NCBI GenBank assembly: GCA_022821145.1
Contig: JAJEEE010000025.1
Span: 144,050-208,049 of the forward strand
Origin: Acidobacteriota bacterium
GTDB lineage: Bacteria; Acidobacteriota; Terriglobia; 20CM-2-55-15
DNA: 64,000 nucleotides
Reading direction: 5' to 3'
Part shown: piece by piece, positions 1-8,733 of the stretch
Position numbering within the stretch: position 1 is the first letter of the stretch
How the letters are laid out: each line of letters starts with the position of its first letter
Translations under genes and position numbers: made by a program
The notes under the pieces: generated by a model
Told to the model about the DNA's origin: nothing
Database searches by the model: none
Seen by the model: only the letters and a program-made list of their open reading frames with translations

Positions 1-2
1 GA

Positions 3-908
3 ATCGTGTTCCCGAACCCCGTCCTGCTGGCCAGCGGCACGGCAGGCTACGGCGACGAACTGGCCGGGCTGATCGACCTGCGGCGCGTGGGCGGCATCGC
101 CGTCAAGGGCACGTCCCCGGAACCCATCGAAGGCCATCCCCCGCCGCGCCTGTTCCCGACACCCTCGGGAATTTTGAATGCCATCGGCCTGCAGAACGTG
201 GGGGTGGACCGATTCATCGTCGAGAAAATGCCCTTCCTCCGGGCCGCGGGTTGCCCGGTCGTCGTGAACGTCTTCGGGTCGACGATCGAGGACTACGGGA
301 CCGTCATACGCAAGCTGAACGACTGCGACGGCATCGCCGCCTACGAACTGAACGTCTCCTGCCCGAACACGGAGGAAGGCGGCATCGCCTTCGGCTCGAG
401 CGCCGGGTCCATCCGCAACCTCGTCGGTCGGACGCGCGCCGCCTCGGCACGGCCCCTATGGGTCAAGCTTTCCCCCAACGTGACCGATATCGCCGCGATG
501 GCGCGCGCCGCCGAGGAGGCCGGCGCCGACGCGCTGACCGTCGCCAACACCTATTTGGCGATGGCGATCGATCCGGAGACTTACGAACCGCGTATCCGGA
601 ACGTCACGGCGGGGTTGTCGGGACCCGCGATTCGCCCCATCACGCTTCGGCTCGTCTACCAGTGCCGCCAGGCCGTGGGGATCCCGATCATCGGTCTGGG
701 CGGCATCGAGCGCGGCGTGGACGCCGTGGAATACCTTCTGGCAGGCGCTTCGGCGGTTCAGGTGGGAACGGCCAGTTTCAAGGATCCCCGCGCCTCGATC
801 CGCGTGATCGAGGAGCTTGCGGACTTCCTCGCCAGGAAGCGCCTGAGTTCGGTCGCGGATCTGGTCGGCCGGGTGAAGACGGCGTCGTTCGGAGCGCGTC
901 GATCATAG
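3..908 (+). CDS. pyrD: Dihydroorotate dehydrogenase, class 1B type, 5'-truncated by window edge
   Basis: Flavoprotein oxidising dihydroorotate to orotate in pyrimidine synthesis. The frame is open from base 3 and already starts at the conserved strand NPVLLASGT, so roughly 10-15 N-terminal residues lie outside the window; the GTG at 6 is probably an internal valine. NVSCPNT carries a cysteine where class 1B enzymes have their catalytic base (class 2 enzymes use serine). The glycine-rich FMN phosphate segments IIGLGGIERG and ASAVQVGTA sit near the C-terminus. Class 1B enzymes usually pair with the electron-transfer subunit PyrK, which would be expected upstream, outside the window (inference). 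The gene converges on thiE with a 60-base gap. Confidence 0.93.
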   Translation: MVFPNPVLLASGTAGYGDELAGLIDLRRVGGIAVKGTSPEPIEGHPPPRLFPTPSGILNAIGLQNVGVDRFIVEKMPFLRAAGCPVVVNVFGSTIEDYGTVIRKLNDCDGIAAYELNVSCPNTEEGGIAFGSSAGSIRNLVGRTRAASARPLWVKLSPNVTDIAAMARAAEEAGADALTVANTYLAMAIDPETYEPRIRNVTAGLSGPAIRPITLRLVYQCRQAVGIPIIGLGGIERGVDAVEYLLAGASAVQVGTASFKDPRASIRVIEELADFLARKRLSSVADLVGRVKTASFGARRS

Positions 909-968
909 CGGCGTCTCCTCCTTTCGCGGCGCGTCCGCGGCATGCCCTCGAACTCTCACGAGGCACCG

Positions 969-1505
969 TTATCCGGCGCCCTGAAACAGCCGGATTCCCG
1001 CGATGCCGGCCGCCCCGGCGTCCCGGATCCGCGCCGCGTTTTCCGTCGTGACGCCGCCGATGGCGTAGACGGGGGTCCGGACGGCGCGGACCGCCTCTCT
1101 GAGCGCGTCGACGCCCACCGCGGTCTTTCCGGGGGTATCGAACACGGGACCGAACACGATGAAGTCGGCGCCCCCGGCCGCGGCGCGCCGGACTTCATCG
1201 AGCGCATGCGTCGAAACGCCGACCCGTCCGATCCAACCGCGGACCGCCGCCGCCGGCAGGCCGTCCCCGGGCAGGTGAACACCGGCGGCGCCGGCCGCCA
1301 GAGCCACATCCAACCGGTCGTTGACGAGCACCTCGGTCGGCGAGTTCCGGGCCAGGCCCACGACATGGCGGACCAGCTCCAGGAGACGTCTGGCGTCCAG
1401 GTCCTTCTCCCGCACCTGAATCATGTCCACGCCGTCGGCCACCGCGCGGCGGGCGCACGCGATCACGTCTCCGCGAGTGCGGTCCGTGACGTAGCAGCGC
1501 CGCAA
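969..1505 (-). CDS. thiE: Thiamine-phosphate synthase family protein (ThiE/TenI-like), short
   Basis: TIM-barrel enzyme expected to join the thiazole and pyrimidine halves of thiamine. Visible family motifs are QVREKD (pyrophosphate-binding R and K), VNDRLDVA (metal-binding D), GVHLPGD, VSTHALDE, FGPVFDTPGK and IGGVT. At 178 residues it is shorter than typical ThiE (about 210); it starts directly at the first beta strand (MRRCYVTDR). A TenI-like role cannot be excluded, but the QxREK and ND residues favour synthase activity. It is the second-to-last gene of the minus-strand block, 7 bases after the small membrane protein gene. thiL, for the next step of the pathway, lies at 10743-11678. Confidence 0.82.
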   Translation of the reverse strand: MRRCYVTDRTRGDVIACARRAVADGVDMIQVREKDLDARRLLELVRHVVGLARNSPTEVLVNDRLDVALAAGAAGVHLPGDGLPAAAVRGWIGRVGVSTHALDEVRRAAAGGADFIVFGPVFDTPGKTAVGVDALREAVRAVRTPVYAIGGVTTENAARIRDAGAAGIAGIRLFQGAG

Positions 1506-1512
1506 CGCGGCC

Positions 1513-1752
1513 TCACGCGCGACGCGGCCGGAAGAAACGACGCGCCGCGGAAACGCCGATCAGGAAGTTCAGACAACCCAGGGCCGCAACGCCGCCGCGG
1601 ATGAGGGGATGCAGCATGAACGCCCGCGATTCCGGGACGTAGGCAAAGAGGAGGTTACTTTCCCAGAGTTCGGTCCAGGGAACGATGATCAGAAAGGCCG
1701 CCAACTCGAAGCAGAACAGGATGGCCACGATTTCGATGGCTCGATTCGTCAC
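1513..1752 (-). CDS. Small two-helix membrane protein, unknown function
   Basis: 79 residues. Two hydrophobic segments are visible: about residues 5-25 (IEIVAILFCFELAAFLIIVP) and about 50-68 (GGVAALGCLNFLIGVSAA), followed by a basic arginine-rich tail, so a two-pass inner-membrane protein with a cytoplasmic basic C-terminus is likely. I recognise no family. It sits between rplS (33-base gap) and thiE (7-base gap) on the same strand and probably belongs to the same transcript. Confidence 0.6.
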   Translation of the reverse strand: MTNRAIEIVAILFCFELAAFLIIVPWTELWESNLLFAYVPESRAFMLHPLIRGGVAALGCLNFLIGVSAARRFFRPRRA

Positions 1753-1785
1753 GACGGCAGAGGATCCGGCCGCGCGGTCGGACGG

Positions 1786-2130
1786 CTATCGCTTGAGTTC
1801 CTTGATCCGAGCCGCCTTCCCACGCAGCGCCCGCACGTAGTAGAGCTTTCCGCGCCGGACCCGGCCGCGCCGGACCAACTCGATACGGTCGATCACTTTC
1901 GAATGGAGAGGAAACACGCGCTCGACGCCGTGCCCGAACGAGATCTTCCGAACCGTGAACGTCTCCCGCACGCCCCCGTGCTTCCGCGCGATGCAGACGC
2001 CCTCGAAGACCTGGATGCGCTGTTTGTCGCCTTCCCGGATCTTGACGTGGACCTTGATGGTATCTCCGGGCTTGAATGCCGGATGGTCATCCCGCACCTG
2101 TTCCCGTTCGATCGTGTCGATGACGTTCAT
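1786..2130 (-). CDS. rplS: 50S ribosomal protein L19
   Basis: Large-subunit ribosomal protein of 114 residues. Start chosen at the ATG at 2130, giving [15 protein letters not shown], which matches the family N-terminus and overlaps the trmD stop by 4 bases (ATGA), so translation is coupled. Family signatures visible: [29 protein letters not shown] and [20 protein letters not shown]. The frame is open further upstream but that stretch is trmD sequence in another frame. Last gene of the rpsP-khpA-rimM-trmD-rplS operon. Confidence 0.97.
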   Translation of the reverse strand: MNVIDTIEREQVRDDHPAFKPGDTIKVHVKIREGDKQRIQVFEGVCIARKHGGVRETFTVRKISFGHGVERVFPLHSKVIDRIELVRRGRVRRGKLYYVRALRGKAARIKELKR

Positions 2131-2891
2131 GGCTTCCTCATTTCTTCGAGCATCCGAAGGTCCGCTTCCTCGAGGACATCCGGGTCGATCAGATCCGGTC
2201 GATTCCGGATCGTTTTCTTCAGCGACTCCCTGCGCCGCCATGCCTTGATGGCCGCGTGGTCGCCGGACAGCAGCACGCGCGGCACCGGGTAGCCCCGGTA
2301 TTCGGCAGGCCGCGTGTAGTGCGGATGTTCCACCCTCGGCGCCGCCTCCGCCGGGTCCGAGAACGAATCCGTCAAGACGGACTGTTCCTTGCCGACGGCC
2401 CCGGGGACATAACGCGTCACGGCGTCGACGACGACCGCGGCCGCGATCTCGCCGCCCGAAACGATGAAGTCGCCGATCGACAACTCCACGGTCGCCAGAT
2501 GATCGACCACGCGTTCGTCGATGCCTTCGTACCGTCCGCAGACCAGGATCACCTGCTCCGCCCTCGAGAGCCGCAGCGCTTCGCCCTGGTCGAAGACCCG
2601 TCCGGCGGCGCTCAGGACGACGACTTCCGAAGCCCGCGGCGTTGCTTCGCGGATCGCCTCCACGGCCTCAAACAGCGGCTCGGGCTTGAGGACCATGCCC
2701 TCGCCCCCGCCGAACGGCCGGTCGTCGACAACCCGGTGTCGGTCACGCGCGTATTCGCGCAGATCGTGGACCCGCGTCCGGATCAGGTTCCGTTGCCGGG
2801 CCTTCCAGACGATCCCGTGATCCAGCGGGCCCCGGAAGAAGTCCGGAAAGATCGTGATGACATCGAAGCCGAGCAATCGTGACCCCGGCAC
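2127..2891 (-). CDS. trmD: tRNA (guanine-37-N1)-methyltransferase
   Basis: SPOUT-class methyltransferase making m1G37 in tRNAs, which prevents +1 frameshifting. It has the typical length (254 residues) and the knotted SAM-binding segments [15 protein letters not shown] and [12 protein letters not shown], plus [11 protein letters not shown] at the N-terminus and [10 protein letters not shown]. The start used is GTG at 2891 ([16 protein letters not shown]); a few residues shorter is possible because the family usually begins just before FDVITIFP. It lies 17 bases after rimM and overlaps rplS by 4 bases. Confidence 0.97.
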   Translation of the reverse strand: MPGSRLLGFDVITIFPDFFRGPLDHGIVWKARQRNLIRTRVHDLREYARDRHRVVDDRPFGGGEGMVLKPEPLFEAVEAIREATPRASEVVVLSAAGRVFDQGEALRLSRAEQVILVCGRYEGIDERVVDHLATVELSIGDFIVSGGEIAAAVVVDAVTRYVPGAVGKEQSVLTDSFSDPAEAAPRVEHPHYTRPAEYRGYPVPRVLLSGDHAAIKAWRRRESLKKTIRNRPDLIDPDVLEEADLRMLEEMRKP

Positions 2892-2908
2892 GGCGGTGAA
2901 ACCTGCCG

Positions 2909-3436
2909 CTAGTCGTTAAGATCGATCAAACCTTCCGGAAGCTCCATGTCGATCCGCTTTCCGCGTATGTCGACGGACTTCAAGTATGCCTTCGCGAACG
3001 GGATCAGCACCTCCCTGCCGTCACGCTCGACTTCCAGTAGCGCCGAGCCTCCGTAGTCCAGGAACCGCCGAAGCGACCCCACGCTGCGCCCGTCCGAATA
3101 AACCGCGCACCCTTCCAGATCGAAGCTGAAATAGGAGCCTTCCTCCGCATCCGGAAGATCGCGCTTCGGGATCGAGACACTCGCCCCGATCCACGCCTCG
3201 GCGTCGGGTATCGACCGGAGCGACTCCAACTGCAGCACCCAACGGCCGTGTTGCCGACGGCAATTCTCGATCCGCGTCTCGGCCGTTTTTCCCCCGAGGC
3301 TCAGGATCACCCGCTGTCCGGCCGCGAACAAGCGGTCGTCGTCGAAGTCGATCCGTATACGAACCGCCCCCCAGCGCCCCTGCGTCCGAGTGATGCCGGC
3401 AATGGGAAGGAGGGGTTCCTGGACGCGCCCCGTCAC
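2909..3436 (-). CDS. rimM: Ribosome maturation factor RimM
   Basis: 16S processing factor that binds S19 and helps mature the 30S head. 175 residues in the usual two-part arrangement: N-terminal beta-barrel (IAGITRTQGRWGAVRIRIDF; the G-x-x-G-x-x-G turn is recognisable) and C-terminal PRC-barrel (EGSYFSFDLEGCAVY ... VLIPFAKAYLKSVDI). Start codon GTG at 3436 immediately abuts the khpA stop with zero spacing, so it is probably translated by coupling. Confidence 0.92.
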   Translation of the reverse strand: MTGRVQEPLLPIAGITRTQGRWGAVRIRIDFDDDRLFAAGQRVILSLGGKTAETRIENCRRQHGRWVLQLESLRSIPDAEAWIGASVSIPKRDLPDAEEGSYFSFDLEGCAVYSDGRSVGSLRRFLDYGGSALLEVERDGREVLIPFAKAYLKSVDIRGKRIDMELPEGLIDLND

Positions 3437-3667
3437 CTACTCCAGGATTTCCAGCGTGAACCGCTTCTTCAGCTTCATCCCGGCAGCACTCAGGATGGTT
3501 CTGATGGATCGCGCCGTCCGGCCCTGCTTCCCGATGACCTTGCCGAGATCGCTTTGCGCGACGCGTAGTTCCAGCACGGTGGTCTGCTCGCCTTCGATCG
3601 CTCGAACAGAGACTTCATCGGCATTGTCCACAAGCGCTTTCGCAATCTCCTCTATGAGCTCTTTCAT
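3437..3667 (-). CDS. khpA: KH-domain RNA-binding protein KhpA
   Basis: 76-residue single type-II KH domain protein with the RNA-binding loop [14 protein letters not shown] (GxxG motif). It belongs to the KhpA family, whose members bind RNA, often with KhpB/Jag, and influence cell division and elongation. Position between rpsP and rimM is the conserved location for this family and supports the call. Confidence 0.93.
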   Translation of the reverse strand: MKELIEEIAKALVDNADEVSVRAIEGEQTTVLELRVAQSDLGKVIGKQGRTARSIRTILSAAGMKLKKRFTLEILE

Positions 3668-3764
3668 GCCACCCCCTGGACAACGTCAACCCACGACATG
3701 GCACAGCGGCCGAGCCCGAACAGGACATTCCGCTCCGCGGCGGCAGCCGCGAAAATCCGGAATC

Positions 3765-4004
3765 CTACACGATCGCCTTCCTGCGCAAAATGCTCCGCAC
3801 GGTCTCGGAAGGCTGTGCGCCCTTCGACAACCAGTAGCGCGCCCGATCGTCCTTCAACTCGATACGGGCCGGGTCTGCCAACGGGTCGTAGTGGCCGACG
3901 ATTTCAAGAAATCGGCCGTTCTGCGCCCTGCGCTTGTCCATGACGACGATCCGATAGAACGGGCGCTTCTTCGACCCGATCCGGGTCAGACGCATCGCTA
4001 CCAA
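3765..4004 (-). CDS. rpsP: 30S ribosomal protein S16
   Basis: Small-subunit ribosomal protein, recognised from RLTRIGSKKRPFYRIVV and the downstream GHYDPLADP, ending in RSILRRKAIV. Two starts are possible: ATG at 3995 (MRLTRIG) and TTG at 4004 (MVAMRLTRIG). I prefer TTG, because a strong GGAGGAG lies about 7 bases upstream of it but about 16 from the ATG, and because family members commonly begin MV-x-IRL. First gene of the translation operon, with promoter at 4106-4135 and a 97-base gap to khpA. Confidence 0.95.
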   Translation of the reverse strand: MVAMRLTRIGSKKRPFYRIVVMDKRRAQNGRFLEIVGHYDPLADPARIELKDDRARYWLSKGAQPSETVRSILRRKAIV

Positions 4005-4105
4005 AGTTTCTCCTCCGAAATTCGAAAGCCAAAAAAAGAAGACACCGCCGACCTGCGTATACGTCTCCCTCAACGGCCGGCAAAGCCTCCGCACTTGATC
4101 GTTCC

Positions 4106-4135
4106 AGTGTAGATTTTACTGGGAATAGCGGTCAA
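4106..4135 (-). promoter_or_regulatory. Sigma-70-type promoter of the rpsP operon
   Basis: On the minus strand TTGACC (4135-4130) is followed after 18 bases by TACACT (4111-4106). This places transcription start near 4099, about 95 bases before the rpsP start. An almost identical pair (TTGACC, 17 bases, TACACT) precedes the alpha/beta hydrolase gene at 52447. Confidence 0.7.
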
Positions 4136-4186
4136 TCCGCAATCGGCCCGGTCGTGTTCGGGCGGCCGCCGGAATCGCCGCGTTCC

Positions 4187-5155
4187 TTACCCGGTCCCTG
4201 AATTCCTTTCGGCGATGGTCCGCATCACGGCCTCGCCGTGGAATCGCCCGTTCTCGATGAATATCTCCTTGTGGCGGCGTCCGGCGACGACCGATCCGGC
4301 CAGGAACACTCCGGCAACGTTCGTCTCGAATGTGTCCGGATCGTAGGTCGGAAGCAGGATCTCGGAGTCGTATTCCACGCCGAGTTGATCGAAGAACATG
4401 ATGTCGGGGTGGTATCCGGTCAGCGCGAACACCTGTTCGGCCGGCAACTCGAAAGTCTTCGATCCCTGACGCGCCCGGACGCGCCCGGGAAGAATCTCCT
4501 CCACGACCGTGTCGAGAAACGCGCGCACCTCGTCGCGCTCGATCCGGTTTTCGATATCGGGCTTCACCCAGTATTTCAACGACTTTCCCAGCTCCGGCCG
4601 GCGGTGCACGAGCGTCACGCGGGCGCCGGCGCGGAAGAGATCCAGAGCCGCCTCGGCGGCCGAATTCTGGCCGCCGATCACCACGACGTCCCGGTCGAAG
4701 AAGCCGTGCGCCTCGGTGTAGTAGTGCGAGACGTGGGGCAGGTCCTCGCCGGGAATCCCCAACATGTTGGGATTGTCGTAATAACCCGTCGCGATCACCA
4801 CGTTCCGCGTTTCGTAGGTATCGGCGGCCGTGACGACACCGAAGCCGCCGTTGCTTGGCGCAATGCGCCGCACTTCCTCGTATTGGCGAACGTTCAGCGC
4901 GTGCGTCTGGACCGCCCGGCGGTAATACTTGAGCGCCTCGAGCCGGGTGGGTTTCTCCCCGGCGCAGACCATCGGCAGATCCCCGATTTCCAGAAGCTCC
5001 GGCGTGGTGAAGAACACCATGTGCGTCGGGAAACGGAAGATGGAATTGACCACGCACCCCCGGTCGATCACCACGCAGTCCAAACCAAGCGCGCGGGCGT
5101 GGAGCGCGCAGGCCAGCCCCGTCGGCCCGGCGCCTATGACGACGGCGTCAAGCAT
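4187..5155 (-). CDS. YpdA-type FAD/NAD(P)H-dependent reductase (putative bacillithiol disulfide reductase)
   Basis: 322-residue two-dinucleotide-binding flavoprotein. FAD motif VVIGAGPTGLACALHA at the N-terminus, NAD(P)H motif VVVIGGQNSAAEAALDL near the middle, and a second FAD segment VFLAGSVVAGRRHKEIFIEN near the C-terminus. It looks like thioredoxin reductase but has no CxxC redox pair, as in the YpdA/BdrA family, which reduces bacillithiol disulfide in Firmicutes. If that role holds here, bacillithiol biosynthesis genes should exist elsewhere in the genome (inference). The start overlaps the end of dapF by 8 bases. Confidence 0.85.
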   Translation of the reverse strand: MLDAVVIGAGPTGLACALHARALGLDCVVIDRGCVVNSIFRFPTHMVFFTTPELLEIGDLPMVCAGEKPTRLEALKYYRRAVQTHALNVRQYEEVRRIAPSNGGFGVVTAADTYETRNVVIATGYYDNPNMLGIPGEDLPHVSHYYTEAHGFFDRDVVVIGGQNSAAEAALDLFRAGARVTLVHRRPELGKSLKYWVKPDIENRIERDEVRAFLDTVVEEILPGRVRARQGSKTFELPAEQVFALTGYHPDIMFFDQLGVEYDSEILLPTYDPDTFETNVAGVFLAGSVVAGRRHKEIFIENGRFHGEAVMRTIAERNSGTG

Positions 5156-5975
5156 CGTGGAACCCGCCCTCGGCCACCACTTCGGCGGTGGCGACCAGAC
5201 GCAGCCGGCCGTCTTCGTTCCGCCACTCGACCTCCAGAACGCCGTTCTCGGTGTGCACCCTCACCTGCCGCCCGGTTCGCCCGTTCAGTACCGACGCGAC
5301 GACGGCGCCGCAGGAACCGGTTCCGGAAGCCGGCGTCGGCCCGGCGCCTCGTTCCCAGAAGGCCACGTCGATCGCGTCGCGCCCGCGCACGTGCACGAAC
5401 TCCACGTTGGTGTTGTTCGGAAACGCCGGGTGACGCTCCAACCGCGGGCCCAGAGCGCGGACCTCGTCGACGTCGATGGCGTCCACGAACAACGTGCAGT
5501 GCGGGTTGCCGGTGGCGCAGGCGGAGATCCGAACCGTCCGCCCGTCCACCTTCAACGGATAGTCGACCACCCTCTCGGTCGCGGACTCGACCCGGAACGG
5601 AATCTTCTCCGGTACGAGTTCGGGACGCCCCATGTCGGCCGCGTACCGGTCGCCCTCGCGCCGCAACGTATAGACCCCCGATGCCGTCCGAAGCCGAACC
5701 GCGTCACCCGACGCCGCGCCGTTGCCGAACAGGTAGGCCGCCAGGCACCGCAGACCGTTGCCCGAGCATTCGGCCTCGCTCCCGTCGCTGTTGATGACGC
5801 GGAGCCGGACCGCGTCCGCCCCGGCGTCCCAAACGATCAGGCCGTCGCCGCCGACACCGGACCGCCGGTCGCAGATTCTCCGACCGAGCGCGGAATAGTC
5901 GCGGCCGGCGACGCGGCTCTCCTCGACGAGAATGAAGTCGTTGCCCAAGGCCTGGGTCTTTACGAACGGCAGCAT
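5148..5975 (-). CDS. dapF: Diaminopimelate epimerase-like protein with both catalytic cysteines replaced by serine
   Basis: DapF interconverts LL- and meso-diaminopimelate for lysine and peptidoglycan. The 275-residue protein starts at ATG 5975 (MLPFVKTQALGNDF, the family N-terminus); the frame is open further upstream but that is PfkB sequence in another frame. Family landmarks: LGNDFIL, RVINSDGSEAE, ATGNPHCTLFV and NNTNVEFV. Aligned by eye with DGSEVAQCGNGARC of E. coli, the segment reads DGSEAECSGNGLRC, putting serine at the first catalytic cysteine. The second site reads ASGTGSC instead of ACGTGAC, again serine. Both were checked at codon level. It may be an epimerase variant or a different activity. 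It is coupled to the YpdA-like gene. Confidence 0.8.
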   Translation of the reverse strand: MLPFVKTQALGNDFILVEESRVAGRDYSALGRRICDRRSGVGGDGLIVWDAGADAVRLRVINSDGSEAECSGNGLRCLAAYLFGNGAASGDAVRLRTASGVYTLRREGDRYAADMGRPELVPEKIPFRVESATERVVDYPLKVDGRTVRISACATGNPHCTLFVDAIDVDEVRALGPRLERHPAFPNNTNVEFVHVRGRDAIDVAFWERGAGPTPASGTGSCGAVVASVLNGRTGRQVRVHTENGVLEVEWRNEDGRLRLVATAEVVAEGGFHDA

Positions 5976-5998
5976 CCGGATGATCCGCTTCGGAAATC

Positions 5999-6910
5999 TC
6001 AGAGCGACTCGAAGTGCGTCAGCTTCTTGAACTGGTCGAACCGTCCCTGGATATCGGTCCGGGTCAAGGCCGACAGCTTGTTCAGGCTGAATGCCTCGAC
6101 GTTGAACGAGGCCATGACCGATCCGAAGACGATCGCCTGCCGCAGCGTGGAGTCCGACATGTCTCCCGCCTGCGCCAGATGCCCCATCAGCCCTCCCGCG
6201 AACGTGTCGCCCGCGCCCGTGGGATCGAAGACCTCTTCCAGCGGATACGCCGGAGCGCCGAATATGGAGTCCTCGTTGAACATCAGGACGCCGTACTCGC
6301 CGCGCTTGACGATCAGCCGCTCCGGACCCATGGCGCGGATCTTGTTCGCCGCCTTCACCAGGTTCGCCTCGCCCGACAGCATGCGCGCCTCGCCATCGTT
6401 GATGACGAGCATGTCGATCCGCGCGAGCGTGCGCTTCAAGTCGTCGAGCTTGGAATCGATCCAGAAGTTCATGGTGTCGCAGGCGACCAGCTTCGGGCTC
6501 TTGATCTGATCGAGCACCCGAGACTGCAGGACCGGGTCGATGTTGCCGAGGAAGATGTATTCGCAGTCGGTGTAGCTCGCCGGGATTTCCGGATCGAACG
6601 TCTCCAGGACGTTGAGCCGCGTATCCAGAGTCTGCGCCTCGTTCAACTCGAACCCGTACTGCCCCTTCCATCGGAACGTTTCTCCGTCGGTCTGGACGAG
6701 GCCCGAGGTGTCGATGTTGTGCCGCTTGAAGATGCTCTTGTGCTCGTCGGTGAAGTCGCGGCCGATGACGCCGACGACGTTGACGGGCGAAAAGTAGCTC
6801 GCGGACACGGAAAAGTACGTGGCCGAGCCGCCGAGAACGTCATCGGCCTCTCCGAACGGCGTCTTCACCGAATCGAACGCGACCGAACCCACAACAAGAA
6901 TCGAACTCAT
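5999..6910 (-). CDS. PfkB-family carbohydrate kinase
   Basis: Ribokinase-fold sugar or nucleoside kinase of 303 residues; substrate unknown. Start at ATG 6910 (MSSILVVGSVAFD) with a GGGGG tract just upstream. Motifs: N-terminal GGSATYFSVSASYF (substrate-lid region) and C-terminal DPTGAGDTFAGGLMG, which holds the anion hole and the catalytic aspartate. The acidic, Phe-rich N-terminal half resembles uncharacterised PfkB proteins often annotated as sugar kinases. It follows the CPBP protease gene by 19 bases and precedes dapF by 23. Confidence 0.88.
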   Translation of the reverse strand: MSSILVVGSVAFDSVKTPFGEADDVLGGSATYFSVSASYFSPVNVVGVIGRDFTDEHKSIFKRHNIDTSGLVQTDGETFRWKGQYGFELNEAQTLDTRLNVLETFDPEIPASYTDCEYIFLGNIDPVLQSRVLDQIKSPKLVACDTMNFWIDSKLDDLKRTLARIDMLVINDGEARMLSGEANLVKAANKIRAMGPERLIVKRGEYGVLMFNEDSIFGAPAYPLEEVFDPTGAGDTFAGGLMGHLAQAGDMSDSTLRQAIVFGSVMASFNVEAFSLNKLSALTRTDIQGRFDQFKKLTHFESL

Positions 6911-6929
6911 GTTCCCCCTGACGGCGCTG

Positions 6930-7862
6930 CTACCCACCCGCCGCGGATTCGCGTCGATACACCGCGTCGGCGTGCCGCGCCAGCAGCGAATCGACCATCG
7001 GACTCACCGTCACTCGACGAGTCACCGCGACGGCGATGAGCGCCGCGCACATCACGCCCGTTACAAGAAGTCCGGCTTCGGGCCCGTACGCCCCGCCCGT
7101 CATCCAGTCCGGCCCTCCGGCCTCCGACATCCAGATCGAACTCAGTTCGAATCCCGACAACGGAAACCCGAAAACCGGACCCAGACCCAGATTCCAGCCG
7201 ATGTGGATTCCGTATGGAAACCACAGGGAACGGGTCCGGACGTAAGCCAAACACAACAGTATACCCGCCAGAAACGTGTTCGCGGTACCGAGCCAGGTGG
7301 CGTTGGGATTCGTGTAGTGCCCGAGCCCGAAGAGCGCCGACATGACGATCATGGCCGGCCAGGGACCGATTCCCTTCATCAGGACCTGCAGCGGGTATCC
7401 CCGGAAGATCAGCTCCTCGTTGGCCGCCGGCACCAGCAGCACCAGCATGACCGCGACGGCCGCCGCGGGCGGCTCGCCGGAAGCCCGAACCTCCAACTGC
7501 CCCGTCAGCGCGTGGACGCCGGCGAGCGTCCCCAGCATCAACACCGCCAACGCGACGCCCGCGCCAAGGTCGCGCGGCCACCGTTCGTGAAACCCGACGC
7601 CGAACGCCAGCACGGGAACGCGATCGACGAAGCGGACCATGAACGCCAGAGTCAGGACGGCGGGCGGCGCGAACACGGCGGCGTTCAGCCATAGCACTGT
7701 CATCCCGTCGAGCGGCGCACCTCCAACGAACATCGACAGGACGGCGCCCGTCGCGGAAACAATCACGAGGAAAACGGCCACGTAGAGGACGAAGCGCCAT
7801 CCCGACCGCAGGCCCAGCGCTTCGTTCAGGAAAACGACAGTCCAAAACCCGTCGGCATGCAT
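6930..7862 (-). CDS. CPBP-family intramembrane metalloprotease
   Basis: 310-residue polytopic membrane protein with the CPBP (Abi/CAAX protease-like) signature: NEELIFRGYP (EExxxR), GLGHYTNPN (the FxxxH position) and HIGWNLGLG (HxxxN). Seven or eight hydrophobic segments are visible. Family members include CAAX prenyl endopeptidase Rce1 and bacterial proteins involved in bacteriocin maturation or immunity; no substrate can be named here. It follows mtnP by 7 bases in the same direction. Confidence 0.88.
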   Translation of the reverse strand: MHADGFWTVVFLNEALGLRSGWRFVLYVAVFLVIVSATGAVLSMFVGGAPLDGMTVLWLNAAVFAPPAVLTLAFMVRFVDRVPVLAFGVGFHERWPRDLGAGVALAVLMLGTLAGVHALTGQLEVRASGEPPAAAVAVMLVLLVPAANEELIFRGYPLQVLMKGIGPWPAMIVMSALFGLGHYTNPNATWLGTANTFLAGILLCLAYVRTRSLWFPYGIHIGWNLGLGPVFGFPLSGFELSSIWMSEAGGPDWMTGGAYGPEAGLLVTGVMCAALIAVAVTRRVTVSPMVDSLLARHADAVYRRESAAGG

Positions 7863-7869
7863 GGCTTGT

Positions 7870-8733
7870 CTACACGTACTTCCCGATCAGCAGGCTCAGG
7901 CGCTCCCGCGTCTCGGCCGGCGCCATGGCCGGATCCGTGATCAACGCGTGCCGGAGCGCGTGTTCGCATCCGCATTCCCGGCCGTCGGGCATCCGTTCGA
8001 CCGAGGCCCGGATCAGCATCTGTGCGTTCCGGCTGTTCTTCTGAAGGTTGCTGATGATTTCGGACACGGTGACGGCGTCATGATCGGGGTGCCAGCAGTC
8101 GTAGTCGGTGACCAGGGCCAACGTCGTATAGCAGATTTCGGCTTCGCGCGCGAGCTTGGCTTCCTGCAGGCCCGTCATGCCGATCACGTCCAGCCCCCAA
8201 CTCCGATACAACTCGGACTCTGCCTTCGTGGAGAATTGCGGACCTTCCATGCAGAGGTACGCTCCACCCGTCTTGACCGGCACGCCGGCCGCCGCGGCGG
8301 CCGAGCCGACGACTCCGGCCAAGTCCGAACAGACCGGATCTCCGAAACTGATGTGCGCGACCAGCCCGTCGCCGAAGAAGGTCGACACGCGGGCCTTGGT
8401 GCGGTCGACGAACTGGTCGGGCAGGATGATATCGAGCGGATGGTGTTCTTCCTTGAGCGAGCCCACCGCGCTGGCCGAGAGGATGCGTTCGACCCCGAGT
8501 TTCTTGAACCCGTAGATGTTGGCGCGGTAGTTCAGCTCGGACGGAGAAATCGTGTGGCCCCGTCCGTGGCGGGCGAGGAAGGCCACGCGGCGCCCTTCGA
8601 GCGTACCGGTCCGGAAGCTGTCCGACGGCGCGCCGAAGGGCGTTTCCACCGTCACTTCCTCCACGTCGGCCAACCCGTCCATGTGGTACAGGCCGCTGCC
8701 CCCGACGATCCCGATTCTGATCTCACTTTCCAT
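7870..8733 (-). CDS. mtnP: S-methyl-5'-thioadenosine phosphorylase
   Basis: Purine nucleoside phosphorylase-family enzyme cleaving methylthioadenosine to adenine and methylthioribose-1-phosphate for methionine salvage. 287 residues. Motifs: [10 protein letters not shown] at the N-terminus, [19 protein letters not shown] (phosphate-binding region), [13 protein letters not shown] and [24 protein letters not shown] and the overall length match the MTAP class rather than PNP. Its start overlaps the end of mce by 11 bases. Confidence 0.93.
   Translation of the reverse strand: MESEIRIGIVGGSGLYHMDGLADVEEVTVETPFGAPSDSFRTGTLEGRRVAFLARHGRGHTISPSELNYRANIYGFKKLGVERILSASAVGSLKEEHHPLDIILPDQFVDRTKARVSTFFGDGLVAHISFGDPVCSDLAGVVGSAAAAAGVPVKTGGAYLCMEGPQFSTKAESELYRSWGLDVIGMTGLQEAKLAREAEICYTTLALVTDYDCWHPDHDAVTVSEIISNLQKNSRNAQMLIRASVERMPDGRECGCEHALRHALITDPAMAPAETRERLSLLIGKYV

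Noticed and set aside
909-968. Possible bidirectional terminator between pyrD and thiE
   Set aside because: Only short 5-bp stems (CCTCG/CGAGG; CGCGG/CCGCG) without T-runs.
251-1051. Long arginine-rich open frames antisense or out of frame to genes throughout the window, for example here over pyrD
   Set aside because: They are by-products of high GC codon use; their proteins are R/P/A-rich with no domains and they overlap well-supported genes.
4187-5155. Thioredoxin reductase
   Set aside because: No CxxC redox pair is present; the sequence fits the YpdA-type group instead.
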